Shown here piece after piece: positions 31,687 to 40,435 of a DNA stretch of 44,247 nucleotides; within the stretch, counting starts at the first letter, position 1, and every line of letters begins with the position of its first letter. Source of the stretch: an uncultured Saprospiraceae bacterium (GTDB lineage: Bacteria; Bacteroidota; Bacteroidia; Chitinophagales; Saprospiraceae); assembly GCA_937872385.1 (NCBI GenBank), contig CALMSO010000043.1, positions 1 to 44,247 on the forward strand. Direction: 5' to 3'. A program made the position numbers and the translations under genes. Under the pieces are notes generated by a model. The model made no database searches. It was not told where the DNA came from and worked only from the letters and a program-made list of their open reading frames with translations.

Positions 31687-32865
31687 TTATAGCTTGTATT
31701 GTATCAATTCAAAAGACATCAGATTTTCATTATCGGTTATCTTTTGTATCCAGATGCCGTCTTGTGTAGTAAAGATATTGGTAAAATAGTATTGTTTGCT
31801 TTTATCTAATACAAAGCCTCCCATCAAGTTGTATTGAGCGTCAAATAAATAAATCATCGGCTTTTTAGGGTCTTCAGGGTTTGTAATGCCCGCCTTAATA
31901 TCATCCATATCATAAGGTAACAAAGCTACCCTGATTAATACTTTCCGAAAGTCATCATATTCCATTTTTGAGAACGAGTGATTAGTCTGAAAATGAATCC
32001 ATAAGTCCTCACCACTTCGAACCTTCGGAGGTAATCTGTAGCCTTCTGGGGCGCAATAATGCTTTGTAATGCTGTTTTGATTGGAATTATACTCGTAAAT
32101 ATAGGGATCGAAGTTAAAGCTGTAAATCAGGATTGGTTCGGCACGTTTCCAGGTAAAACCTAAGTGTCTAAACGTAGAATTATCAAAGTTTTTATCATAA
32201 ACAGATGATGGGTGCTGAATCATAAACCTAGAACTACCATCTTTGAGATTATGCTCAATAAGTAGGAATTTATCCTCTTCGCCCTCTTTGGCAATCCAGC
32301 CAAAAACATTATTGATGTAAATGTAATTATTCATTTTTATAAGCGGATTAGAAGCAGTAATCCAGTGGCTTTCTATTCTCTGAGCATCATCTTCATCTAC
32401 AAAGCTGGACTTGCTATTTATCATCCCTGTTTCATCACAAATAAAGTAAAAGTCGCCATATTCAGGGAATAACAATATTGAATCCTTGTTCAGGTAATAA
32501 AAAGCGTTAATATCGGGTATTTTCCCTTTTTTGTAAGCCAGAGCTACCTTTTTATCTAATTTCTCATTTTTGAAGTCATAAAAATAAAGTGTTTTATTGA
32601 ACCGATTATAAATCAGGTACTTAAGTGAATCTGTTTCTCGATGTAATACCTGAAAATACCCGATTAAAGGCGGGGTAGCAGTGTCCAGCGGGAGATGAAT
32701 TTCTTTTGCAACTGAAAATTCAAGTAGATTAAAGTTATAAGTATTACTCTGATACTTGTCGAGAGAGCAGCTACTGTGAGAAAGTAAATGCGCTATTAAA
32801 AAGACAATGTAGAGCATATCGAGAACGGATGCCTTAGGACTACACCGTATTATCTTTTTTGGCAT
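31687..32865 (-). CDS. DUF4221-like beta-propeller lipoprotein
   Basis: A 392-residue exported protein. The N-terminus has a basic start (MPKKIIRC), a hydrophobic core (MLYIVFLIAHLLS) and HSSC, a weak lipobox. The body repeats strand patterns suggestive of a six-bladed propeller: SLKYLIYNRFNKTLYFYDFK, DSILLFPEYGDFYFICDETG, PILIYSFNFDPYIYEYNSNQ, KPMIYLFDAQYNLMGGFVLD and IFTTQDGIWIQKITDNENLM. This matches the Bacteroidota DUF4221 family as I remember it. Members of this family and related 6-bladed propellers are often found beside small secreted-peptide genes. It lies between the peptide genes and the CxxC lipoprotein gene on one strand. Binding of the peptides is inference. Confidence 0.7.
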   Translation of the reverse strand: MPKKIIRCSPKASVLDMLYIVFLIAHLLSHSSCSLDKYQSNTYNFNLLEFSVAKEIHLPLDTATPPLIGYFQVLHRETDSLKYLIYNRFNKTLYFYDFKNEKLDKKVALAYKKGKIPDINAFYYLNKDSILLFPEYGDFYFICDETGMINSKSSFVDEDDAQRIESHWITASNPLIKMNNYIYINNVFGWIAKEGEEDKFLLIEHNLKDGSSRFMIQHPSSVYDKNFDNSTFRHLGFTWKRAEPILIYSFNFDPYIYEYNSNQNSITKHYCAPEGYRLPPKVRSGEDLWIHFQTNHSFSKMEYDDFRKVLIRVALLPYDMDDIKAGITNPEDPKKPMIYLFDAQYNLMGGFVLDKSKQYYFTNIFTTQDGIWIQKITDNENLMSFELIQYKL

Positions 32866-33031
32866 AGATGTAATTTTTTATCAGTTCATTTATAGCACCA
32901 CACAACCACATAAAGATGAAATATAGTATTAATATTATTAGTAATAAGCATGAGCGACAAATAAATGAATGGTGTTTTATTGGACTAACTCATTTATTTT
33001 CAAAGTGTTATATTAAAAATTTGAATATCAA

Positions 33032-33047
33032 GTTAATTTAAATTAAC
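33032..33047. repeat. Perfect 16-base palindrome
   Basis: GTTAATTTAAATTAAC lies in the 260-base gap between the second peptide gene and the DUF4221-like gene. It could be an operator controlling the downstream pair, or chance in AT-rich sequence. The rest of the gap (32866-33126) shows no gene. Confidence 0.3.
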
Positions 33048-33126
33048 ACCTTAAATTACAAGTAAAGGGCTGAAAATTTATACTTTGAATACAAAATTCA
33101 TTCAGTTATTAATACTATCTAGCTTA

Positions 33127-33324
33127 TTATTCGGCGTCATCATTACAACTTATCATGTAACAATCTCTATTCGATCCCCAAACACAAAATTTATTATTTA
33201 TATCTGACTTGTCACACCTTCCAGTATCTAGATAACCATCACAACTGGCACAGTCAGCCTCAATATTTTCAGGAAAAGCAAACATAATTATTAGGACAGT
33301 AAGCAAGAAATTTTTTTTCATAGC
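33127..33324 (-). CDS. Small secreted Cys-rich peptide 1
   Basis: A 65-residue precursor with a signal peptide (MKKNFLLTVLIIMFAFPENI, cleavage predicted after EA) and a mature part of about 42 residues holding six cysteines. Its core CDGYLDTGRCDKSDINNKFC is nearly identical to the core of the peptide encoded upstream at 33597-33824, so the two are paralogues. The tail (VWGSNRDCYMISCNDDAE) is acidic and differs from its paralogue. The MKKN start is chosen for the signal peptide; a longer ORF would place 27 polar residues ahead of it. I do not recognise the peptide family; it resembles in layout, not sequence, the NVEALA-type small exported peptides of Bacteroidota. Confidence 0.7.
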   Translation of the reverse strand, partial: AMKKNFLLTVLIIMFAFPENIEADCASCDGYLDTGRCDKSDINNKFCVWGSNRDCYMISCNDDAE

Positions 33325-33596
33325 GTTGGATTTAAGTACAGTGAAAAATATTTTGACTCGTCTCTGCGAGATTTTCGAAATTTTGTAAAAAGAGTAATCT
33401 GACAAAAAATATGCAAAATAGTTGATATTGGGTTTTGTAAAATATATTGCATATAATTATGTACAAATTTGATTTAGTGCTTTACTTTAAAATGCTGGAA
33501 ATCAAGGGAATTAATCCGATAAATTGTTCATTTATTTGATGCCCATGCTTAGATATAATTATTGTGCATATAGAGATTTGAATAAAAAACTTTGTG

Positions 33597-33824
33597 TTAT
33601 CCACCTTCCTCATCTTCATAGTAAGCTGGTGGTCTCCAACAGTTAGGTGTTCCTTCAACACATTTCTTATTATTTATATCAGTTTTATCACAACGCCCAT
33701 TATCAAGATGTCCATCAATGGAATAGCAATTTGCTCTTGAATCGAGAATAAATATTGGTGCCAAGAAAGTTAAAAATAACACATGCATGACAACTTTTTT
33801 ATTTGCATAAATACGTTTCTTCAT
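33597..33824 (-). CDS. Small secreted Cys-rich peptide 2
   Basis: A 75-residue precursor. MKKRIYANKKVVMHVLFLTF begins the signal peptide, with cleavage predicted at SRA before NCYS. The mature part of about 41 residues has the core IDGHLDNGRCDKTDINNKKC, shared with peptide 1, then a Pro/Tyr/acidic tail ending EDEEGG. Four cysteines remain: it has Ile where peptide 1 has the second core-flanking cysteine, and lacks the last one. The gene is first in the minus-strand island and carries the best promoter there. The MKKR start fits the signal peptide; an in-frame ATG at 33908 would add 28 residues. Confidence 0.7.
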   Translation of the reverse strand: MKKRIYANKKVVMHVLFLTFLAPIFILDSRANCYSIDGHLDNGRCDKTDINNKKCVEGTPNCWRPPAYYEDEEGG

Positions 33825-33934
33825 AAGAAAATTATTTTGAATTTTTAAAAAACAATAGAGGTTACTAAAATTGATTTTGAGAGTGACTCTGATAGCACGC
33901 ACATACAAAATTAATAAACTCTAATATTCATATA

Positions 33935-33965
33935 CAAATATATGATTTTTTGCCAACCTTGTCAA
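33935..33965 (-). promoter_or_regulatory. Bacteroidota-type promoter for the peptide island
   Basis: On the minus strand, TTG (33965-33963), a 20-base spacer and TATATTTG (33942-33935) match the consensus exactly. Transcription would start near 33928, leaving a leader of about 100 bases before peptide 2. No comparable match was found before peptide 1 or the propeller gene, so this may drive all four genes. Confidence 0.6.
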
Positions 33966-34121
33966 GGGCTTTTTGATATTTTTTTAAAAAACCACAAATC
34001 GTTGATATGTACAATTCTTTTGCCTTAAGGCTTTTCATCATGGTCTGCTTATCGCATTAATGCCAACTGCAAATAGATTTGGCTTTACACCCCCTTTCAT
34101 CCTCCCCCCCGTGCTCTGCTT

Positions 34122-37103
34122 TCAATAATTAGCTTCGTAAAAGGCGCGGTAGGCGTCTATGCTTTTTACGGTGGCGAAGAGCTTGCCGTAGTTGGTCTGG
34201 GTGATGGCGTAGATTTCGTATTTGATTTTTGTGGGTATGAAGTCCTTGGAGTTTTTCTGTACACCATCTACGTATTTTATCGCATCTTCTTTATTGCGGA
34301 AGCGCCGCACTACAACAATGGGGATGCGGATTTCGCCGGTAGGCAAAAAGACATCGGAGATGCGCAGCCGGTCTAAGTCGTGGTATTTGCGATTGTAATC
34401 GGAGACGGCATTGCGGGCGTCGTTGAGATTGGTAGCATCAGATAGCACCACGATGACCGAATGCACTTGGTCGTCTTGCGTTTCAAACTGATCCGCCTCG
34501 ATTTTTTGTGCGCCGGGCAGCGTGCCGGTAGAAGCGCCGAGGAGGCGAAGTACTTCACGGGCGTATTTTTGCTCTTCGGTGTTGGGGTATTTGGCGACTA
34601 CTTCGTTCAGGGCAGTGACGTACTGGTCTTTGCCTTGCAAATTGCCGACGCTCATGGCGCTGAGCAGGGCAAATTTGGGCTGGAGGGCATTGTTGGCACC
34701 GAATTTTTCGCGGGCCGAGAGGCTCTGGTCATAGGCGTAGCGATAGTCGCCTCGGGTGAAGGCGGCGTAAGCCTCGTTGTAATATTGGGTGAGGCGGTTT
34801 TCCTCGTTTTGCACCTGCACGATGTAGCTGGGGTCTTTGAGCACTTTGGCGTAAGTGGAGTTTTCGTATTTTTCCATGATTTTCCGGGCGTAGGTCTGTG
34901 CGGTAGCGATATTGTTCAAATCGGTATGCGCCAAGTACAAGTAGTACCAGGAGTCGAGTTCCTCGTTGCTGCCGGGATAGCGGCGGTTCAGCTCTTCCAT
35001 GGCTTCCACCGATTTTCGGTTGTTTTCGAGCCGGTCGCGGTAGAGTTTGCCAAGCGAGAAGTACGCTTCCCGCAGTTTGATATTGGCGATGGTCATTTCT
35101 GCCTCCGTTTTAGGTACGCCTTGCAAAACGGCCGCTACGGCTTCGTCGCTGATGACGGCGGTAGCGGCGGCCTCGGCGCTGGCAATGGGAGCATCATCGG
35201 TTGTTGTGAAACTTTGCCGGCTGGAGCGGCGCCAATTGTCCTCAAGCGGGCGGTCGCCCCATTTGCGTTGGAAGTCGCGTACTCCCTGCCTTAGGTTTCG
35301 ATCATTATAGGCAAAGAAACTGCTTTCCTTTTGCAATGCGGGTGTATTGGCAGCGCGGGGTGCTGGCGCGTTGTCGGCTTGCTGGGCAGCTTGAGCAGCA
35401 GCTGCTTCGGCGCGTTGGCGAATGGTATTGGCGGCAAAACTTTTGCGTTCGTCTTCACTCATACTGGCAATGCGCAAGAGGCTGTCTTGCAGCGCAATCG
35501 TTTGCAAATGTCGGGAAATGTCGGTCAGGTTTTTGCTCAAGCGCTCAGTTTCTTTGTAGCGAGGGTCGGTTTTGGGCATTACCTGTAGGGCTATGTCGAA
35601 ATACTCCTTGGCGGGTACGAAGTCTTCGGCTTCAAAGAAAAGATTAGCCAACAAAATGCTGGTTTCGGTTTTCTGTGCATTATTGCTACCACCATTCTCG
35701 AGCGCCAATTGCAAGTTTTCGATGGCACCGGGTCGGTCGCCGGTTTTCAGGGCAATGTTGCCAAGGGCAAAATATAATTGGTCTTTATATTCAGCATTTT
35801 TTTCATCTCTGAGCATTTTATTGAGGTTGGCAATGGCATCTTGGGCGGTGCCTTTGCCGCTGCCCCAAGCATTTTGCGCCATGCTCAGGCGCGCGTTGAA
35901 TTCCATTTTGTACGCATTGGTGTAGCGCAGCACACGCTCAAAAGTGGCATAAGCCAGATCGCTGCGATTGGATTGTTGGTACAACTGGGCGAGCACAAAA
36001 GCGTAGCGCGCCTTGTCGTTGCGTTGGTCGGCGGTGGCAATGGCGTTTTCGAGTGGCTGAATGGCCATTTCCGATTTTCGCTGGTGCAAAAACAAATGGG
36101 CTTGCACGGGGGCTGCCTGTTTTTTGATGTCCTTGAAGGTTTTTGGGTCTTCAATCAGCTCATTGAGCAGGCGCTGCGCAGCGTCATATTTTTGGCGCTC
36201 GATGAGGGTTTTAGCCAACCAAAGTTTGGCATCCTGATAGACTGGCCGGTGCTTCAGGAAATAATTGTCTGGGGTCTGTTCTTCCGGTTTGATGTCTTCG
36301 GGTTTGGGTTTGTCGTCCTTTTTTTTCTTTTTATCGTCTTTGGCTTTCTTATCGTCTTTTTTCTGTTCTTCTGCTTTGGCTTCCTCGGGCTTGGGGGCTT
36401 GCTCGGCGTCGCGGCGCGAGGAGGGGCGTTTGGGCAGCGGCGTTCCTTTTCTACGGGCTTTTTTTACAGCACTATTGTACTTTGCACGTTCTTTTTTCTG
36501 TTGTTTGATGCGGCGTTCGCGCTCCTTTCGGATGCGTTTTTGCTCGCGTTGTTTTTCTTTGGCGGTCAGTTTGCGCTCCTGCTGGGTTTCTTTATTAGCC
36601 AAGCGGCGCTCGGCTACGGTTTTGGCGGCCGGGCGTTTGGCGCTGCCCCTACCTTTGGCTACCCTGGTGCCGTCAGGTTTGAATTCATTGAGAATATATT
36701 TGAAAGTGGCTTCCGCCGATTCGTAATCTTTTTTCAAAAACTGCGCCTTGCCTACCAACAGATAACAATCGTCCGTCCACTGGCTTTCGCGGTGCAGATT
36801 CACTACCACCGATACTTTTTTGATAGCCGTATCCATAGCCGGGCTGATGCCCTTGGGGTTGTCATTTTCTAAGTAAGGAAAAAGCGGCAGCAGGCGGGTA
36901 TAATTGTCTTGGTGCTGCTGATTCAGATTAGCAAAGGTGAGCGTCATTATCTCATTGGCATTGAAATAGCCGTTGTACTTGGCCGTCGTATTGTGATAAA
37001 ACTTGGCCATAGGCGACATGTCCTTTCTGCTTTTTTGTGTAGTGCAGGCCGTCGTCAATGAGATAGTTGCTAATAAAAATAGTACGTAGTGCAAGTGTTT
37101 CAA
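34122..37103 (-). CDS. sprE: T9SS-associated TPR lipoprotein SprE/PorW
   Basis: A 993-residue outer-membrane or periplasmic lipoprotein needed for type IX secretion and gliding in relatives (SprE in Flavobacterium, PorW in Porphyromonas). The signal peptide ends ISLTTAC, with C20 lipidated. Then AKFYHNTTAKYNGYFNANEI is the family's hallmark. TPR-like helical pairs run through the protein (DCYLLVGKAQFLKKDYESAE, AKLWLAKTLIERQKYDAAQR, YFALGNIALKTGDRPGAIEN). Residues about 146-277 are a highly charged insert, first Arg/Lys-rich and then a Lys/Asp/Glu mix. The C-terminus holds two SPOR-like beta-alpha units. It is divergent from the M23 peptidase gene. The metalloprotease and mini cargo genes upstream are likely clients of this secretion system. 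Confidence 0.87.
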   Translation of the reverse strand: MKHLHYVLFLLATISLTTACTTQKSRKDMSPMAKFYHNTTAKYNGYFNANEIMTLTFANLNQQHQDNYTRLLPLFPYLENDNPKGISPAMDTAIKKVSVVVNLHRESQWTDDCYLLVGKAQFLKKDYESAEATFKYILNEFKPDGTRVAKGRGSAKRPAAKTVAERRLANKETQQERKLTAKEKQREQKRIRKERERRIKQQKKERAKYNSAVKKARRKGTPLPKRPSSRRDAEQAPKPEEAKAEEQKKDDKKAKDDKKKKKDDKPKPEDIKPEEQTPDNYFLKHRPVYQDAKLWLAKTLIERQKYDAAQRLLNELIEDPKTFKDIKKQAAPVQAHLFLHQRKSEMAIQPLENAIATADQRNDKARYAFVLAQLYQQSNRSDLAYATFERVLRYTNAYKMEFNARLSMAQNAWGSGKGTAQDAIANLNKMLRDEKNAEYKDQLYFALGNIALKTGDRPGAIENLQLALENGGSNNAQKTETSILLANLFFEAEDFVPAKEYFDIALQVMPKTDPRYKETERLSKNLTDISRHLQTIALQDSLLRIASMSEDERKSFAANTIRQRAEAAAAQAAQQADNAPAPRAANTPALQKESSFFAYNDRNLRQGVRDFQRKWGDRPLEDNWRRSSRQSFTTTDDAPIASAEAAATAVISDEAVAAVLQGVPKTEAEMTIANIKLREAYFSLGKLYRDRLENNRKSVEAMEELNRRYPGSNEELDSWYYLYLAHTDLNNIATAQTYARKIMEKYENSTYAKVLKDPSYIVQVQNEENRLTQYYNEAYAAFTRGDYRYAYDQSLSAREKFGANNALQPKFALLSAMSVGNLQGKDQYVTALNEVVAKYPNTEEQKYAREVLRLLGASTGTLPGAQKIEADQFETQDDQVHSVIVVLSDATNLNDARNAVSDYNRKYHDLDRLRISDVFLPTGEIRIPIVVVRRFRNKEDAIKYVDGVQKNSKDFIPTKIKYEIYAITQTNYGKLFATVKSIDAYRAFYEANY

Positions 37104-37320
37104 GGCAAAACTTCTTTTTTGTTAAAAAAAACACAAAACCGGGGTTAAAAATGCCTCCTCGTGCTTTTGCTTCACGAAATGTATTAATTTTGTAATGGCA
37201 AAAAGACAAAGATACGGTTTTCTGTACAACACTTCAAATCGCAAAAAACGCGTTTATAGTGTGTAAAAGCCGATAATTAACGTATCGAACGGCCGTATTC
37301 GACCATTGATTGTAAACACT

Positions 37321-38223
37321 ATGGCTAAAGGAAGCGAAGAGCCGAAAAGCTGGTTTGCCCGCACCAAAGAGCGGCTGCAAAACACGCACCGGCTCATTAT
37401 TATGAATGACGAAACCTTTGAGGAGGTAGGTTCTTACCGACTTACGCTGCTCAATGTGTATATTTTGCTCAGTACGCTCATCGTTATTACGGCCGTAGCC
37501 GTCACAGTGAGCATTGCCTATACGCCCCTCAAACGCTACATACCTGGCTACAGCGGTGGCGGCAACAACGACCGCGAACTCTACCAAGTGATGCGCCAGA
37601 TGGACGATATGGAAAAGCAGCTCAAAGCGCACCAAACCTACGCCGAGAGTGTACGCCGGATGCTGGTGGGCGATGTACAAACCGCCAAAGACGTGCCGCA
37701 GAGCAAAGAAATCACCCAAGATAGCTCCATGGTGGAGGTGGGCCGCATCCCCGTGGATGACCAACTGCGCAATGAGGTAGCCATCAGCGAAATCGGCTCA
37801 GCTGCGCGCAATAGCCGTACCACCAACCTCGCCCCCCGCGATACGCCCTTAGAGCAGTTGTTCTTTTCGCCGCCAGTGAGCGGAGAAATCAGTATGTCTT
37901 TTTTGCCTGATAAAAAACACTACGGCGTGGATATACTTGCCCCCAAAAATACAGCGATCAAGGCCGCCATGGACGGCTATGTTTTTCTATCAGATTGGGT
38001 GCAAGAAACGGGCTATACAATTGGTATTCAGCACGCTAACAATGTTATCACTTTCTACAAACACAACTCGGCCCTGCTCAAATCAGTAGGTAGTTTTGTT
38101 CGGTCGGGGGAGGCAGTGGCTATTATCGGCAACACCGGCACCCTGAGCAGCGGCCCGCACTTGCACTTCGAGCTTTGGCACAAGGGGATGCCCGTTGATC
38201 CTACCATATATGTCAATTTTTGA
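37321..38223 (+). CDS. M23 family metallopeptidase (murein endopeptidase-like)
   Basis: A 300-residue membrane-anchored zinc peptidase. A cytoplasmic N-terminus of about 45 residues leads to a transmembrane helix (LLNVYILLSTLIVITAVAV). A helical linker (ELYQVMRQMDDMEKQL) precedes the C-terminal LytM domain. Its zinc site reads KKHYGVDILA (HxxxD) and GPHLHFELWH (HxH), with the further catalytic His in VITFYKHNSALL. All ligands are present, so it should be an active DD-endopeptidase of peptidoglycan. The start at 37321 is preferred over an ATG 15 bases upstream. It is divergent from sprE, across a 217-base gap without other features. Confidence 0.9.
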   Translation: MAKGSEEPKSWFARTKERLQNTHRLIIMNDETFEEVGSYRLTLLNVYILLSTLIVITAVAVTVSIAYTPLKRYIPGYSGGGNNDRELYQVMRQMDDMEKQLKAHQTYAESVRRMLVGDVQTAKDVPQSKEITQDSSMVEVGRIPVDDQLRNEVAISEIGSAARNSRTTNLAPRDTPLEQLFFSPPVSGEISMSFLPDKKHYGVDILAPKNTAIKAAMDGYVFLSDWVQETGYTIGIQHANNVITFYKHNSALLKSVGSFVRSGEAVAIIGNTGTLSSGPHLHFELWHKGMPVDPTIYVNF

Positions 38224-38349
38224 AGGCAAAATACCTAAAAATCATATTTGAAATCTTACGCCCTTGCCGGAATTAATTCTCACTGGCAATAGACTTTTTG
38301 TATTTTTTACGCTAACTTTGATGTCTCAAATTTGAAAACAAGCACAACC

Positions 38350-38799
38350 ATGAATCTCAACCCACAAAACGGCTCTAATGGCGCAAAGCTCACTTCCGCT
38401 TTCAACGAAAAAGGCGAAGCGCTCAGCCCGGTATTACAAGACGGTGTGAAAAATTTCCTGATTGATATTGACGGCACCATCTGCGATGATATCCCAAACG
38501 AGCAGCCGGAGCGCATGGCTACTTGCCTGCCCTATCCTGATGCATTGAAAATTATCAACAAATGGTACGACGAAGGGCACATCATCACCTTCTTTACTTC
38601 TCGCACCGAAGAGCACCGCACCGTGACCGAAGAATGGCTGCGCAAAAACGATTTTCGCTATCATGCCATCCTGTTTGGCAAACCGCGCGGCGGTAATTAT
38701 CACTGGATTGACAATCACATCGTGAAAGCGACCCGTTTCAAAGGCAAATTCACCGATTTAGTGGTAGAAACCCATGAAATAGAGGTCTTTAAAGATTAG
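38350..38799 (+). CDS. HAD-superfamily phosphatase-like protein
   Basis: A 149-residue soluble protein. VKNFLIDIDGTICDD holds D39 and D41, the nucleophile and acid/base aspartates of the haloacid dehalogenase superfamily. IITFFTSRTEEH supplies the Ser/Thr motif II, and the Lys in AILFGKPRGGNYHWIDNH, with its acidic end, fits motifs III/IV. The cap is minimal, as in small C0-type phosphatases acting on sugar or nucleoside phosphates. A few relatives are labelled phosphoheptose isomerase, which the active-site motifs do not support. TAACTTTG at 38313-38320 is a weak -7 candidate. An ATG 18 bases upstream (38332) is the alternative start. Convergent with the next gene. Confidence 0.78.
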   Translation: MNLNPQNGSNGAKLTSAFNEKGEALSPVLQDGVKNFLIDIDGTICDDIPNEQPERMATCLPYPDALKIINKWYDEGHIITFFTSRTEEHRTVTEEWLRKNDFRYHAILFGKPRGGNYHWIDNHIVKATRFKGKFTDLVVETHEIEVFKD

Positions 38800-38808
38800 T
38801 TGAAAGTT

Positions 38809-39735
38809 CTATATACTCTTTTCAAGAATATCCCGCAAGGCCTCGTCGAGCTTCGGAAAGCGGAACAAAAAGCCTGCTGTTGCTATCTTTTCCGAGGATA
38901 TTCGGTTGCTGTTCAAAATGACATCGGCCATCTCGCCCATGGCGAGGCGCAGCCCTACGGCCGGAGCAGGTAAGGTCAATGCGCGCTTGCCGGACGCCTC
39001 CACAATTTGCTTAGTAAATTCCCTATTCGTAACTGGCTCCGGTGCCACCGCATTGTAATAGCCTTGTAATGGCTCGTTTTCCATCGCAAACTGAAACATC
39101 CGGCACACATCATCTATGTGAATCCAAGAATACCACATGCTGCCGTCGCCAAAATAGGCCGCCGTGCCAAAATTGAGCGGTAGCAGCAGCTTTTCCAATG
39201 CTCCGCCTTTGGTAGAAAGTACCACCCCGATGCGCAGCCCCACCGTACGAATGCCCGCTGCCATTACTTCGTCAATGGCGGCTTCCCAGGCTACGCAGCT
39301 TTCCGCCAGAAAACCGCTGCCCGGCGGGTCGGTTTCGGTCACGATTTGGTCGCCGGTATTGCCATAAATACCAATAGCCGCGCTCGAAATGTAGGCACGG
39401 GGCTGTCGCTTGAGTCGTTGTAAAGTATTGATTAACAGCCTTGTACTATGCGTTCGGCTTTCGATAATCAGGCGTTTGCGGGCTTGCGTCCAGCGCTGGT
39501 CGGCGATACCAGCCCCAGCCAGATTGATAATATAATCGGCTCCAGCCACGGCGTTTTCGTCTATAGTGCCAGCCGCGGGGTCCCAAGCGAAGGCGGGAAA
39601 TTCGGCGTCCGGATTGCTCCGGCGGCTGAGATGCCATACGGTGTAGCCGCTGTCGCGCAAGATTTGGCTAAGGCGCGACCCCACTAAGCCGGTGCCGCCA
39701 CCAATCAGTACAACGGGTTGTTTGTCTGTTTGCAT
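38809..39735 (-). CDS. TIGR01777 family NAD-dependent epimerase-like protein
   Basis: A 308-residue extended short-chain dehydrogenase. The Rossmann dinucleotide loop is VVLIGGGTGLVGSRLSQIL. The pattern YIINLAGAGIADQRWTQARK is diagnostic of the TIGR01777/YfcH (SulA-like) group, as is AYISSAAIGIYGNTGD with its Ser/Tyr. WIHIDDVCRMFQFAMENEPL and the C-terminal DUF1731-like tail complete it. The reaction is unknown for the group. It is convergent with the HAD gene, the stop codons being about 9 bases apart. Confidence 0.9.
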   Translation of the reverse strand: MQTDKQPVVLIGGGTGLVGSRLSQILRDSGYTVWHLSRRSNPDAEFPAFAWDPAAGTIDENAVAGADYIINLAGAGIADQRWTQARKRLIIESRTHSTRLLINTLQRLKRQPRAYISSAAIGIYGNTGDQIVTETDPPGSGFLAESCVAWEAAIDEVMAAGIRTVGLRIGVVLSTKGGALEKLLLPLNFGTAAYFGDGSMWYSWIHIDDVCRMFQFAMENEPLQGYYNAVAPEPVTNREFTKQIVEASGKRALTLPAPAVGLRLAMGEMADVILNSNRISSEKIATAGFLFRFPKLDEALRDILEKSI

Positions 39736-39870
39736 GGTTTTTTTGTTTGCAATTCATTATTGGCAGTCTTAACACTTAGAAATTTGTATTGTTGAGCGCA
39801 TAAAAGGCTTGGTTCCGGCGTTCGTTTACTAAAGTTTTATTAAACAACTGTCCGATTCCGCTGAAAGCCG

Positions 39871-39878
39871 TACTTTTG
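39871..39878 (+). promoter_or_regulatory. -7 box for the TlpA-like operon
   Basis: TACTTTTG matches TAnnTTTG, 49 bases before the tlpA-like start; at the expected -33 position the sequence is CTG, a partial match. Confidence 0.45.
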
Positions 39879-39927
39879 TAATACTGCTGGAAAAAGCAAA
39901 TTTTCTTAAAAATGTAAAATACTGATA

Positions 39928-40422
39928 ATGAAACAATTGACTATTGTTTTTTTGATAATAATGACCGGCTGGGGATCGTTGGCGGCGCAAAAATCTGTTC
40001 CGTCGGTAGAGCTAAAAACCTTAGACGGCAAGAATGTGAATATCCAGAAAATATTGCAAGGCGATAAAATCGTAGTGCTCAGTTTTTGGGCCACCTGGTG
40101 CAAGCCCTGCCAATTGGAACTCGACGCTATGGCCGATCTTTACGAAGAATGGCAAGAAGCCTACAATGTGGAGATTGTAGCGGTCACCATTGACACCCAG
40201 CGCGCGCTACCAAAGGTGCTACCAATGGTGGAAACCAAAGGTTGGGCATACACCATTCTTTCGGACGCCAACCAGAACCTGAAAAATGCCCTGAATTTCC
40301 AAACGATTCCGCAGACCTTCCTGCTCGATGCCAACGGCAATATCGTGTATGAGCACTCCGGCTATGTGCCCGGCGATGAGTATGAATTGGAGAAAAAAAT
40401 CAAGGCGCTGGCAGGCAACTAA
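39928..40422 (+). CDS. TlpA-like thioredoxin
   Basis: A 164-residue exported thiol-disulfide oxidoreductase. A signal peptide (MKQLTIVFLIIMTGWGSLAA, cleavage before QKS) leads to a TlpA/redoxin fold. The active site is SFWATWCKPCQLEL, with C58-K-P-C61, and IPQTFLLDANGNIVYEHSGY gives the cis-Pro and downstream strand. Such proteins keep periplasmic cysteines reduced, for example for cytochrome c maturation. The next gene begins 13 bases after its stop, on the same strand, and encodes an exported protein with several cysteines that may be its client. Confidence 0.88.
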   Translation: MKQLTIVFLIIMTGWGSLAAQKSVPSVELKTLDGKNVNIQKILQGDKIVVLSFWATWCKPCQLELDAMADLYEEWQEAYNVEIVAVTIDTQRALPKVLPMVETKGWAYTILSDANQNLKNALNFQTIPQTFLLDANGNIVYEHSGYVPGDEYELEKKIKALAGN

Positions 40423-40435
40423 ATTATACTTTCGT

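Noticed and set aside
34104..34110. Run of seven C after sprE as a phase-variable site
   Set aside because: It is outside the coding sequence and shows no promoter elements around it.
36265..36872. Plus-strand ORFs rich in Phe and Leu opposite sprE
   Set aside because: They are the antisense image of the Lys/Glu-rich insert of SprE; no start context or membrane-protein family fits.
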